A DNA stretch of 12,263 nucleotides from Gemmatimonadaceae bacterium (GTDB lineage: Bacteria > Gemmatimonadota > Gemmatimonadetes > Gemmatimonadales > Gemmatimonadaceae). Where the stretch lies: contig JACDDZ010000030.1 of assembly GCA_013816695.1 (NCBI GenBank), positions 1-12,263 on the forward strand, in the 5' to 3' direction. The notes beneath the pieces were generated by a model. The model searched no databases, was not told the DNA's origin, and saw only the letters and a program-made list of their open reading frames with translations. Positions 1 through 8,600 of the stretch are shown here, piece by piece (position 1 is the stretch's first letter; each line of letters begins with the position of its first letter). The position numbers and the translations under genes were made by a program.

Positions 1-41
1 ACTGTGGCTGTCGCGTATGTGGGATGGATTTCGGGTTTCAT
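1..41 (-). CDS. rpmE: 50S ribosomal protein L31, N-terminal 14 codons (cut by window edge)
   Basis: Reading leftward from an ATG at 41-39, the frame gives MKPEIHPTYATATV and runs off the window. This matches the start of bacterial ribosomal protein L31, whose family begins with M-K-x-x-I-H-P-x-Y (for example MKKDIHPKY in E. coli). A clear ribosome-binding site, GGAG at 51-48, lies 6 nt upstream of the ATG and supports the start. L31 is a small protein of the large subunit at the subunit interface. Its cysteine or zinc-binding part would lie outside the window, so the zinc (C+) and non-zinc (C-) forms cannot be told apart. The gene lies downstream of the M3 peptidase gene on the same strand but is separated from it by a strong terminator, so it probably has its own promoter. 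Confidence 0.85.
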   Translation of the reverse strand, partial: MKPEIHPTYATAT

Positions 42-135
42 CTTCGGCTCCAAGGTGTGGTACTGGACAGCCTTGAAATATATGGACTTAAGCACTGGGT
101 TTGTAGTGGTGCCCGGCGGTGGTAACTGCAAACCC
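42..135 (-). promoter_or_regulatory. Untranslated leader region of rpmE with a possible stem
   Basis: This is the upstream region of rpmE. It holds the GGAG ribosome-binding site (51-48) and a 7-bp inverted repeat, GGGTTTG at 97-103 and CAAACCC at 129-135, that could form a stem in the rpmE transcript. Several L31 genes in other phyla have structured autoregulatory leaders (the L31 leader RNA families), so a leader function is plausible but only inferred. Two TTGACT boxes on the minus strand (172-167 and 153-148) resemble -35 elements, and TATATT at 82-77 resembles a -10, but no well-spaced pair was found. The promoter is therefore not located. Confidence 0.35.
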
Positions 136-287
136 AACGAAACTAGGAGTCAAAACGAGGGGAAAGAGTCAATGAACTACAAAAATGGGGGAACTGCTCT
201 CGGTCCAAGAGCAGTTCCCCCAGATTTTGCCTTTCATTTGACTCGTTACAGCTCTTTTACTCCTAGTTGTTGTTGCTGTTTGCTTAC
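122..287. repeat. Long imperfect inverted repeat (about 79-nt arms, 7-nt loop)
   Basis: The arms at 122-200 and 208-287 are near reverse complements. Both contain GTAA-GCAAAC, CAAC, AACTAGGAGT, AAAA-GAG, GAGTC-AATGAA, CAAAA and finally GGGGGAACTGCTCT, in the same order and separated only by 1-2 base indels and a few mismatches. The innermost 15 bp are perfect and act as the terminator described separately. The element starts 80 bp from the rpmE start codon and ends 2 bp from the M3 peptidase stop codon, so it fills most of the intergenic space. It contains no gene. It may be a miniature palindromic mobile element or a large RNA hairpin at the 3' end of the M3 transcript. Confidence 0.8.
181..222 (-). 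terminator. Intrinsic terminator after the M3 peptidase gene
   Basis: On the minus strand a 15-bp perfect stem (222-208 paired with 200-186, core GGGGGAACTGCTCT) with a 7-nt loop is followed directly by TTTTT (185-181), the classic rho-independent layout. It lies about 70 bp past the M3 stop codon and before rpmE, and so should insulate the two. On the plus strand the same stem is followed after two bases by TTTT (225-228), so it could also work in that direction. Confidence 0.85.
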
Positions 288-289
288 GC

Positions 290-2443
290 CTACTTCTTTT
301 CAGGGTCCGACAGGCCTCGCTCAATCAGTAACTGATCGACCTTTGGATCACGACCCCGGAAGTTCCGGAAAAGGGTTGCGACATCCATCGTCGACCCCCT
401 CGAAAGGATCATCTCACGGAAGCGCTGGCCATTCGCGCGGGTCATGCCGCCGTGCTCGAGGAACCATGCGTAAGAATCAGTGTCCAGGACCTCACTCCAG
501 AGATAGGAGTAATAGCCTGCCGAATACCCTCCATCCCAGACATGCGAGAAGTAGGTTGTCCGATACCGAGGCGGAATCTCCGCCACTGACACATTGAAGC
601 GCTTGAGGGCATCGGCTTCAAACGCATTCACGTCCTGAAGCGGAAGGCCCGGCGGGATACTCGCCCATGCCATGTCGAGCAGTGACGCCGCAAGAAACTC
701 GGTCGTTGCAAAGCCCATGTCGAACTTCGACGCAGCGCGGAACTTGTCGAGCAATGCCTTCGGCATCGGCACGCCCGTCTGGTAATGCTTGGCGTAATTG
801 GCAAGTACTGTCGGCTCTGTAGCCCAATGCTCATTGAACTGTGAGGGATACTCAACGAAGTCGCGCGGCGTGTTGGTTCCGGCAATTCGCGGATACATCA
901 CGTCGGAGAAGAGTCCATGCAGCGCATGCCCGAACTCGTGGAACATCGTTGTAACTTCATCGAGAGTCATGAACGCCGGAGCGCCGGCGGCGGGCCGCGC
1001 GAAGTTTCCAACGTTGTAAACGACTGGCTTGGTTCCCATCAGCCCGGACTGGTCGACGAAATTGCTCATCCAGGCGCCGCCAGCCTTGTTGTCGCGCGTG
1101 AACCAGTCGGCGTAGTAAAGTCCGAGAACGGACCCGTCTTCATTGAGCACGTCATAGACGCGGACATCCGGATGATAGACCGGCAGATCCTTGCGTTCCT
1201 TGAAAGTGATTCCGTACATCTTGTTTGCAGCGAAGAACAATCCGTTCTGCAGAACGTTATTGATCTCGAAGTACGGCTTCAGCTGGTCGCCGTCGAAATC
1301 ATACTTGTCCTTCCGTACCTGCTCTGCGTAATACTGCCAGTCCCACGGCTGTAGCTTGAATCCGCCACCCTGCTTGTCGATCAGCGCCTGCATCGTCGCG
1401 GCATCGGCACGGGCCTTGGCCGTTGCGGCGGGAGCGATGCTGGTCAGCAAATCCGTAGCGTTCTTCGGATTCCGGGCCATAACGTCTTCGAGCCGGAAAT
1501 CAGCCCATGTCGCGTAGCCAAGAAGCTTTGCCTTCTCCGAGCGAAGCTGGGCGAGCCGGCTGACGATCGCGCGCGTGTCGTTGGAATCACCGCGCTCTCC
1601 ACGCAGCGTTGAGCGCTCGAACAGTTTCTGGCGCGTAGCGCGATTGGACAGTGAAGCCTGCAGCGGCTGCTGGGTTGTGTTCTGGAGCGTGATTACCCAC
1701 TTGCCCGGCATCCCACGCTGCTTGGCAGCCTCAGCAGCGGCAGTGATCTGTGCGTCGCTTAAGCCGGCAAGGTCGGAGACGTTGTCCAGCACCAGCGCGC
1801 CGGCATTCCGGCCCTCCAGCAGCCTGCTGTGAAACTGCGTGACGAGCTTGGATTCTTCCTGGTTGAGTGCACGGTACGTAGTCTTGTCGGCTTCCGAAAG
1901 CTGCGCGCCCGACCGCACGAAATCCTTGTAGTACCGCTGGGCAAGCCACTGCTGAACAGGGTTGAGGCCCGATGTCGCACGACTGTCGTATACCGCCTTC
2001 ACCCGCTGGAAGAGCTTGTCATTCAGGAAAATCGCATCACCGTGCGCCGCCCGCTTGGGAGCCATCTCTTCATCGATCTTTTTCAGTGTGTCCGTCGTGT
2101 TCGCCTGATTCAGACCGTCGAACACGTAGCTCACGCGTGTGAGCATGGACCCTGAACGCTCCATCGCTACAATTGTATTTTCGAAGGTTGCAGGTGCTGA
2201 TGAGTTCGCAATCGCATCGACCTCGGCCAGCTGCCGCCGCATTCCCTCGGCGAATCCCGGCCTGTAGTCGCTCTCCTTGATCCTGGTGAAATCGGGCGCC
2301 TGGTAGGCCAAGGTGCTTGGCGCATAGAAAGGATTGGAGGCGATGTTCGCCGAAGCCGGCACTGGCGCCGTAGTCACCTGCCCACCAGGTGTACAGGCGA
2401 CCGCCGCCGCGCCGATCGTAAGAAGTGCACTGAATCTCCGCAT
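290..2443 (-). CDS. M3-family zinc peptidase, peptidyl-dipeptidase Dcp type, lipoprotein
   Basis: This is a 717-residue protein of the thimet oligopeptidase/Dcp family (E. coli Dcp has about 680 residues). Such enzymes cleave dipeptides from the C-termini of short peptides. The zinc motif is H502-E-F-G-H506, and the third ligand is E531 in DFVEYPSQ, 25 residues on. The C-terminal stretch H634-VWDGGYSAGYYSYLW keeps the His and Tyr residues (H634, Y640, Y647) used for substrate binding and transition-state stabilisation in this family. The N-terminus has two arginines, a hydrophobic stretch and the lipobox-like AVAC, so Cys17 is probably lipidated and the enzyme envelope-bound; well-studied Dcp enzymes are soluble. 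The start is supported by AAGGA at 2458-2454, 10 nt upstream. It is last in a run of three hydrolase genes and is followed by a strong terminator. Dcp versus a related oligopeptidase cannot be settled by reading. Confidence 0.93.
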   Translation of the reverse strand: MRRFSALLTIGAAAVACTPGGQVTTAPVPASANIASNPFYAPSTLAYQAPDFTRIKESDYRPGFAEGMRRQLAEVDAIANSSAPATFENTIVAMERSGSMLTRVSYVFDGLNQANTTDTLKKIDEEMAPKRAAHGDAIFLNDKLFQRVKAVYDSRATSGLNPVQQWLAQRYYKDFVRSGAQLSEADKTTYRALNQEESKLVTQFHSRLLEGRNAGALVLDNVSDLAGLSDAQITAAAEAAKQRGMPGKWVITLQNTTQQPLQASLSNRATRQKLFERSTLRGERGDSNDTRAIVSRLAQLRSEKAKLLGYATWADFRLEDVMARNPKNATDLLTSIAPAATAKARADAATMQALIDKQGGGFKLQPWDWQYYAEQVRKDKYDFDGDQLKPYFEINNVLQNGLFFAANKMYGITFKERKDLPVYHPDVRVYDVLNEDGSVLGLYYADWFTRDNKAGGAWMSNFVDQSGLMGTKPVVYNVGNFARPAAGAPAFMTLDEVTTMFHEFGHALHGLFSDVMYPRIAGTNTPRDFVEYPSQFNEHWATEPTVLANYAKHYQTGVPMPKALLDKFRAASKFDMGFATTEFLAASLLDMAWASIPPGLPLQDVNAFEADALKRFNVSVAEIPPRYRTTYFSHVWDGGYSAGYYSYLWSEVLDTDSYAWFLEHGGMTRANGQRFREMILSRGSTMDVATLFRNFRGRDPKVDQLLIERGLSDPEKK

Positions 2444-2589
2444 TTAATTGAAATCCTTGAAGAAAATTTTTCTGCTACTGGTTTGAACCTGACTGAAATG
2501 AGCGCCTGCTTTATGGCGTTGAGCTCTGCCGGGGTAATGGGTATATCCCCGCGAGTGCCCCGCAGTTCCTTTAGGAATTCGAAATGGGT
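2444..2589 (-). other. Spacer between the M16 and M3 peptidase genes
   Basis: This 146-bp spacer has no U-tract terminator and no convincing promoter. A weak stem can form between CTGCGGGG and CCCCGGCAG (with one bulge) on the minus strand, but no T-run follows it. The M3 ribosome-binding site AAGGA sits at its left end. Readthrough from the M16 gene into the M3 gene is therefore plausible. The frame of the M16 gene stays open for 48 codons after its stop (see findings). Confidence 0.4.
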
Positions 2590-5514
2590 TTACCGGGCGA
2601 AGACATCATCGATAGGAGTGATCCTGATCCTTGCCGCTGAGATGTTGAGCTTCCTGGCACCGAGGATAAGGTCTTCGGCGAGAATTGCCGGCGATTTCTC
2701 GCCATCGTACTTGATGGGTGAGAAAGCGTCCGCGATTAGCGCATCGCGAATGCCCCTGGCGTCCTTGGCGATTACAACGACTGAGAGGTCGCTCGCCGAC
2801 AGGTGGCGCTTGAGCGCCGCGTTCACGTCGGCCCGTGTCAGCTTCTGGAGTGCCCCGCGCATGTACGCCGTGTACTCCGGAATCCCGTACCATTTGGAAT
2901 CCATCGCATAGCCAAGCTGCTGGTCCTGCGTGGCCGTCATGACGAAAACGTTCTTCATGAGATACTGACGACCTGCCTGGAACTCCGCTTCCGACATTCC
3001 AACATTGACGAGCTTCTCGAGCTCGTCCACTGCAATCCGGAGTGCCATGTGCGCATTTTCGGGAACGACAGGGCGAATCCAGATCTCGAAGATCTGCCCT
3101 CTCCGCGCAATGTTCGGGTCGGGGAAGAACTGGAACATTCCGCGCGGGAACGCCTCGATGTACGCGTAGTCGCCGTAGTTCATTCCCCGAATCTCGCGGA
3201 TGCGGTCGTATAGCCGGCCTGTCGACATGCGATGCTCACCAAGCCAGGCGCGCGCGAGTGACAGCGCAGCAAAATCCGGGTGGGACCGCGTAACCTGGAT
3301 TGGAAGACCAAACGAAATTGCCGTAGACCGTGTGTCTTTCTCGAGAATCTCAACGTCGATTCCCTGCGGACGAACTCCGGTCAGCTGCTGCGGCTTTCCG
3401 AAAATCGCAGTCGCTCCAGCCGGAAGCGCCGCAACTGTGGATTCCAGCAGGTTCAGCATCGGCTGCGGAACATCGCCATTGACGCCAAGCATGACATTTC
3501 CGCGCGAGTAATTGCGACGAATGAAATTCCGGACATCGTCCGGCGTGATCGATTCGATCCCGGCGATCGAGCCCAGGGCCGGATGCGCGTACGGAGTGCC
3601 GGCAAAAATGTTGGTCTGGAGGCGCTCCTTGCCCAGTTCTTCCTCATTGTTGAAGCGAAGATCCTGCTTGAGTGCGTTAAGCAGCGCATCCTTGTTGCGC
3701 TTAAAATCGGTATCGCGAAAACCGGGATTCAACAGCTGCGGGATCACGATGTCGACAAAGGTGCGCCAATTATCCCTGTGGATTGACCCCGTGAAGGTGG
3801 TCATCTCCTTGTCCACCTGCGAGCCGAAGCTGCCGGCAATGGGATAGAGCAGCGCGTTGATCTGTTCCAGGGTCAGCGCCTGTGAACCCGCGTTCGCCAC
3901 CATCGCTGCCGACAGCGAAGCCAGGCCCTCCTTTCCTGCAGGATCACTTGCGGATCCCGCGTTGAACAAAAGCTTGAAGCGGACCTGCGGCAGCGGATTG
4001 CGCTGAACAACGAGCGGAATTGCCGCGCGCTCAGCGGCCGACGCAATGCGCAACTGCAGTGGTGCGACAACCGGCTTGATTGTCGGGCCGGGTATCATTG
4101 CCCCGATCTCGGGCGTTCCCGTGCTGAAGGTTGCGATGGAAGGGAGCGTTCCGACTTCAGCCGGAAGAGGCTTGTTGGAAAGCGTTGTCACAAGGAGCCC
4201 GACGTCCGTGAAGTACTTGGCGGCGGCGCTCCGAAGGTCTGCCGGCTTGAGCTTGTCATACAGGTCATACGCACGGTTGATCGTGTTGTACGACCGGTTG
4301 TAGCGGACAAACCGTGCAAGCGTGGATGCTATTCGATCCGTGTTGTCCAGTGAACGAACGAATCCATAACGGACGTTGGATTTCGCCTCTTCAAGACGCT
4401 GAGCCGAAACGAGGTCACTGCGAGCCTGTGCAACAGTCGTCAGGATGGCATCGCGAACGTAAGTGACGTCCTCTGCCTTCTTCACGCGCGCAAAGATGGT
4501 GAACAGCTCGGGATCTGCATTGCTTGTGTTGCCTCCGCTTACGAAGTCGACTTTCTGCTCGCGCTGCACGAGGCGCTTGAACAGTTCCGACGTAGGGCCG
4601 AAATACAGCGTAGCAACCATGTCGAGCGCTGCATTCTCAATGTTCGTCTCCGAGAAGGCAGCGTTGCGAAACGCGATTGCCAGGTAGGGGGACGTCGGGC
4701 TGTCCCAGTTTACGTGCACGTACTTCGACCCAGTTGCTGCCGGCTCGGCGGGAATGTCCACGGTGTAACTGCCACGCTTCCAGTTGCCCCAGTACTTCTG
4801 GACTAGCGGAAGAACATTCTTTGGATCGACGTCGCCGGCCACGATGATGGTGGCGCGCTCGGGACGATACCACCGGTCGAAGAAGGTCTTAGAATAGGCG
4901 TATTCATTCGGCATGTCCTCGATGTCGCGAATGAAGCCCATCGTAGTGTGCTTGTAGGTGTGAGTCGAGAAGGCATTGTCGCGCATGGTCTCGAACAGCT
5001 TCTGCGTGGGGTTCGAAGCGTTCTTGTTGTACTCGCCAAGGACTGCACGAGCCTCTGTCTTGAATTCGGCTTCGGAATATTCGAGATGCTGGAATCGCTC
5101 AGCCTGGAGCTTTAGCATCGTTTCCAGGTCTTCCTTCGCGAACGTTATGTAGTAGTTCGTGAAGTCGTCGGTGGTGTACGCATTTTCCCGCGCCCCTGCA
5201 GCTGTAAGGATCTGATTCGCCCGTTCCTTGTTAATCTCCTTGCTTCCCTTGAACATTATGTGTTCAAAGAAGTGCGCGAATCCCGATTTCCCTTCCTCGA
5301 CTTCGTTGCGAGAACCCGTCTGAACGGGGATCTGCAGCGACACAATGTTGGGAAAGCCAGTCGGAACCACTATGACTTTCAGGCCGTTCGGGAGCGTCGT
5401 TTCAGTCGCGTTGAACGGAAGGATGTCGCGTGAAGTTTTTGACTGGGCGGAGAGTCCGGAAGCGGCGACAAGAAAGGCGGCTCCGGAGAGAGCGAGGCGA
5501 ATATTGCGGTTCAT
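2590..5514 (-). CDS. Exported M16-family (insulinase/pitrilysin-like) zinc peptidase, two-half form
   Basis: This is a 974-residue protein with two M16 halves in one chain. The N-terminal half (about 35-450) holds the inverted zinc motif H81-F-F-E84-H85, with E161 in EARAVLGEYNK as third ligand 76 residues beyond H85. This is the spacing expected of HxxEH peptidases. The C-terminal half (about 485-950) has no HxxEH. It keeps an Arg/Tyr pair of the R-x-R-E-x-x-G-M-x-Y type (R771 to Y780), typical of the non-catalytic half that closes over the substrate. Residues 1-23 form a Sec signal peptide, with likely cleavage after LSA23, and no lipobox, so the mature enzyme is probably periplasmic. It would degrade small peptides inside a closing chamber. 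It starts 75 bp after the stop of the amidohydrolase gene. No clear Shine-Dalgarno sequence is seen before the ATG, but the signal peptide begins right there, which supports the start. Confidence 0.93.
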   Translation of the reverse strand: MNRNIRLALSGAAFLVAASGLSAQSKTSRDILPFNATETTLPNGLKVIVVPTGFPNIVSLQIPVQTGSRNEVEEGKSGFAHFFEHIMFKGSKEINKERANQILTAAGARENAYTTDDFTNYYITFAKEDLETMLKLQAERFQHLEYSEAEFKTEARAVLGEYNKNASNPTQKLFETMRDNAFSTHTYKHTTMGFIRDIEDMPNEYAYSKTFFDRWYRPERATIIVAGDVDPKNVLPLVQKYWGNWKRGSYTVDIPAEPAATGSKYVHVNWDSPTSPYLAIAFRNAAFSETNIENAALDMVATLYFGPTSELFKRLVQREQKVDFVSGGNTSNADPELFTIFARVKKAEDVTYVRDAILTTVAQARSDLVSAQRLEEAKSNVRYGFVRSLDNTDRIASTLARFVRYNRSYNTINRAYDLYDKLKPADLRSAAAKYFTDVGLLVTTLSNKPLPAEVGTLPSIATFSTGTPEIGAMIPGPTIKPVVAPLQLRIASAAERAAIPLVVQRNPLPQVRFKLLFNAGSASDPAGKEGLASLSAAMVANAGSQALTLEQINALLYPIAGSFGSQVDKEMTTFTGSIHRDNWRTFVDIVIPQLLNPGFRDTDFKRNKDALLNALKQDLRFNNEEELGKERLQTNIFAGTPYAHPALGSIAGIESITPDDVRNFIRRNYSRGNVMLGVNGDVPQPMLNLLESTVAALPAGATAIFGKPQQLTGVRPQGIDVEILEKDTRSTAISFGLPIQVTRSHPDFAALSLARAWLGEHRMSTGRLYDRIREIRGMNYGDYAYIEAFPRGMFQFFPDPNIARRGQIFEIWIRPVVPENAHMALRIAVDELEKLVNVGMSEAEFQAGRQYLMKNVFVMTATQDQQLGYAMDSKWYGIPEYTAYMRGALQKLTRADVNAALKRHLSASDLSVVVIAKDARGIRDALIADAFSPIKYDGEKSPAILAEDLILGARKLNISAARIRITPIDDVFAR

Positions 5515-5580
5515 TTGGCTCGGGGTTTGTGAACGGCGGGAAATAGTGTCCAGAGGGAATTTGGGCGCCCGTGCATGGCG

Positions 5581-5610
5581 TGGAAAGGCCTACTTTGGCC
5601 AGCCTTTCCA
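5581..5610 (-). repeat. 9-bp perfect inverted repeat at the end of the amidohydrolase gene
   Basis: TGGAAAGGC (5581-5589) and GCCTTTCCA (5602-5610) form a perfect 9-bp stem around a 12-nt loop that contains the stop codon of the fused amidohydrolase. No T-run follows on either strand, so it is not a standard intrinsic terminator. It may stabilise the mRNA 3' end or reduce readthrough into the M16 gene, or it may be chance. Confidence 0.45.
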
Positions 5611-8600
5611 TCCCGGGCCGCGCACTACGCGTCCCGGCGTGGCTCCCGTATGCTCTCCGTCCCGGAGAACCTGAACCCCATTCACAAACACATGCCTCAT
5701 GCCCGTCGAATACTGGTGGGGTTTCTCGAATGTCGCGTGATCGGCGACTGTGGCTGGATCGAATACCACTACGTCAGCGAAATACCCGGCCTTTAACCCC
5801 CCGCGCTTCCTGAGCTTCAGATTGGCAGCCGGAAAACCGGACATCCGGTGCACAGCGTCTGCCAGAGTCAGTGCCTTTTCGTCGCGTGAATACTTGCCAA
5901 GCACACGGGCGAAGTTTCCGTATGCTCGCGGATGGGTACTGGACTTTGTGAAAGGAAGGTTCGGCGCCATCGAGCCGGCATCCGATCCAAAACTCACCCA
6001 GGGGAGCGCAACCTGCCTCTTTACATTCTCCTCGGACATCAGGAAGTATACAACCTGGACCCTGCTGCCATCGAGGATGACAAGATCCATCGCTGTTTCT
6101 TCCGCTGACTTTCCGCGCAGCCTCGCAACTTCAGTCAGTGTCTTCCCCGTGTACTGCTTGAGCGAGTCGGCCTTGAAGCCGACGAGCAGCGTTCCATCGG
6201 CACCTGCTGCGAGAAGGAAATTTTCCCAGTCGTTGGTTGGCGACTTCATTTCCCGTGCAACGCGCGCACGAACTTCAGGCGACTTGAGGCGCTCGGCCCA
6301 CGCCTTGTACCCGCCCTCCTGAACCCATGGAGGCATCGCTGCATCGAGACCTGTGGATCCCGCCGGGTACGTATACATGTCGGCTGTCACGTCCTGGCCT
6401 GCTTTGCGCGCAGAATCAACCTTGGCGATTACTGCGTCGAGCTTTCCCCAATTCTGTTTTCCCGCAGCCTTCAGGTGATAAATCTCGCCACCCACGCCCG
6501 CTTCACGCGAAATCGTGATGAGCTCATCGACCGCCTCGAGAAGCCGGTTCCCCTCGCTTCTCATGTGCGAGATGTACCGCCCCCCGTAAGGCGCGGCTGC
6601 CTTCGCAAGAGCTATCAGCTCGTCGGTTTTCGCGTAAAACGCAGGCGCATAGATGAGCGACGACCCGACGCCGAGCGCGCCCTCTTCCATTGCCGAGCGG
6701 ACAAGACCCTGCATTCGGGACAGTTCTTCGCCAGTGGGACGGCGATCGACATACCCGAGTTCATGCACGCGAACTGTGGTCGCCCCGATGAACGAAGCGA
6801 CATTCGTCGAGACACCGCGCCGCTCGAGGTGTTCGAGGTACTCCCCAAGGGTTGTCCAGGGAACATCGAACTTGAGGTCGCCCTGGGATTCGATCATGTC
6901 GTTCCGCATCGCGGCGTTCACCGGGCCCATCGATTCGCCTTCGCCGAAGACTTCAAGCGTCACGCCCTGCCTGATATCCCCCTGGCTGTGCGGATCAATA
7001 AGCAGCGATTCAGTCGCCCAGCTCAGCATGTTGATGAAACCGGGAGCGACAGCGAGTCCTCGCGCATCGACAATGTGCGTTGCCGTGGCGCTGGAAAAGT
7101 CGCCCACCCCAGCGACCGTATCACCGCTGATTGCAACATCGGACACGACTCCCTGCGTGCCGCTTCCGTCGTAGACTGTTCCGCCGCGAATGATCACGTC
7201 GTATTTGGGTGTGTCGGCGGAGAATACGGTGCGCCCACCAACTACAGTGCGGACGATCCTGGCGTCTCGAATCTCTTCTGGAGGGATTTTTGTGAGATCG
7301 CGGTCGATGATGACAAAGTCCGCAAGCTTTCCGCGCTCGAGCGATCCGCGGTTGGCTTCGTCAAAGGACGCGCGCGCGGCATTCATCGTATACGCTCGAA
7401 GTGCTTCCTCCACAGCGATTCTCTGCTCGGGAATCCAACCGCCAGGATTCTTGTCATCGAGGGTGCGGCGAGTGACCGCAGCGTAGATCCCTTCGAGCGG
7501 AGTTGGCGGAGCAACGAACCAGTCACTCCCGAAGGCAGGCCGTACACCGGCATCGATAAGGGATCGGAAAGCATAGGTGGTTTTGGCTCGCTCGTGACCG
7601 ATGACCTTTTCGGCCCACCGTCCATCGTCGATTGCATGATACGGCTGCACGCTCGGAATAACGCCGAGCTGGGCAAAACGGCCGATGTCCCTCGGGGCTA
7701 TGTGTTGCGCGTGCTCGATCCGGAAGCGGCGGTCGCGTGGACCGTTCTCCTTCGCTACACGCTCGAAAATGTTGAGCTGAAGGTGTATGGCGCGATCGCC
7801 GATTGCATGGACAAGAACCTGTAGACCTGCCTTGTCGGCACCGCTCGTCATCCTGTAAAGGTCTTCCGGAGTCTCCACGAGCAGTCCTGAATCACTGGGC
7901 AGGTCGCTGAACGCCTCGAACATCGCTGCTGTATGCGATCCGAGGGAGCCATCGACGAATGCCTTTAACCCTCCAATGCGGAGCCACTCGTCGCCGTGGC
8001 CTCGTACAGCGACAGTGTCCCGCAGTTTTTCCCAGGATGAGAGTGGAACCGCCGCGTATATCCGCGTCCTCAGCGTTCCAGCTTTGTGCGCGCGCTCGAA
8101 GGTCGCGAGGTCGGCCCATGACCCCATGTTATGCACCGACGTCACACCCTTGGACGCAACGAATTGCATCGCAGCTGCAAGCGCCCTGTCGCGCGTGTCA
8201 GCAGTCCAGTCGGGCACGACACGGTCAATGACCGATTGCGCGTTGTCCTTGAAGATTCCGGAGGGATTCCCGGCCGCATCCCGCACTATGGCTCCGCCTT
8301 CGACTTCCCTGGTGTCGCGCGTCACACCAGCGGCTTTCATCGCCGCGCTATTGGCAAGCGCCATGTGACCATCGAGCCTGGAAATCCAGACTGGATGAGC
8401 TGGAGTCACCGAGTCAATCCATTCGCTGCGCGGAAGGTCACCGCCCCAGTTCTGGTGATCCCAGTTGCCCCCTTCTATCCAGGTTCCTGCAGGCAGGGTC
8501 TGAGCGAAAGCCTTGATCCGCGCAATGAATTCGGCGGGTGTCTTCGCGTCCCGCAACTGCACGCCCGCCAGTTGCGCGCCCGCGGTAACGAAATGCACAT

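Noticed and set aside
141..287. Inverted repeat as ends of an insertion sequence
   Set aside because: Nothing but the two arms and a 7-nt loop lies inside, so there is no room for a transposase; only a non-coding miniature element would be possible.
4..597. Plus-strand open frame of 197 codons at the left edge
   Set aside because: It crosses the palindrome and then runs antisense through the M3 peptidase gene, with low-complexity, Ser/Arg-rich translation. The left end is better explained by rpmE on the minus strand.
6475..7824. Plus-strand open frame of 449 codons
   Set aside because: It lies wholly antisense to the fused amidohydrolase, whose catalytic motifs are intact. The translation has no recognisable domain and is Arg/Asp-rich, as expected from antisense of GC-rich coding DNA.
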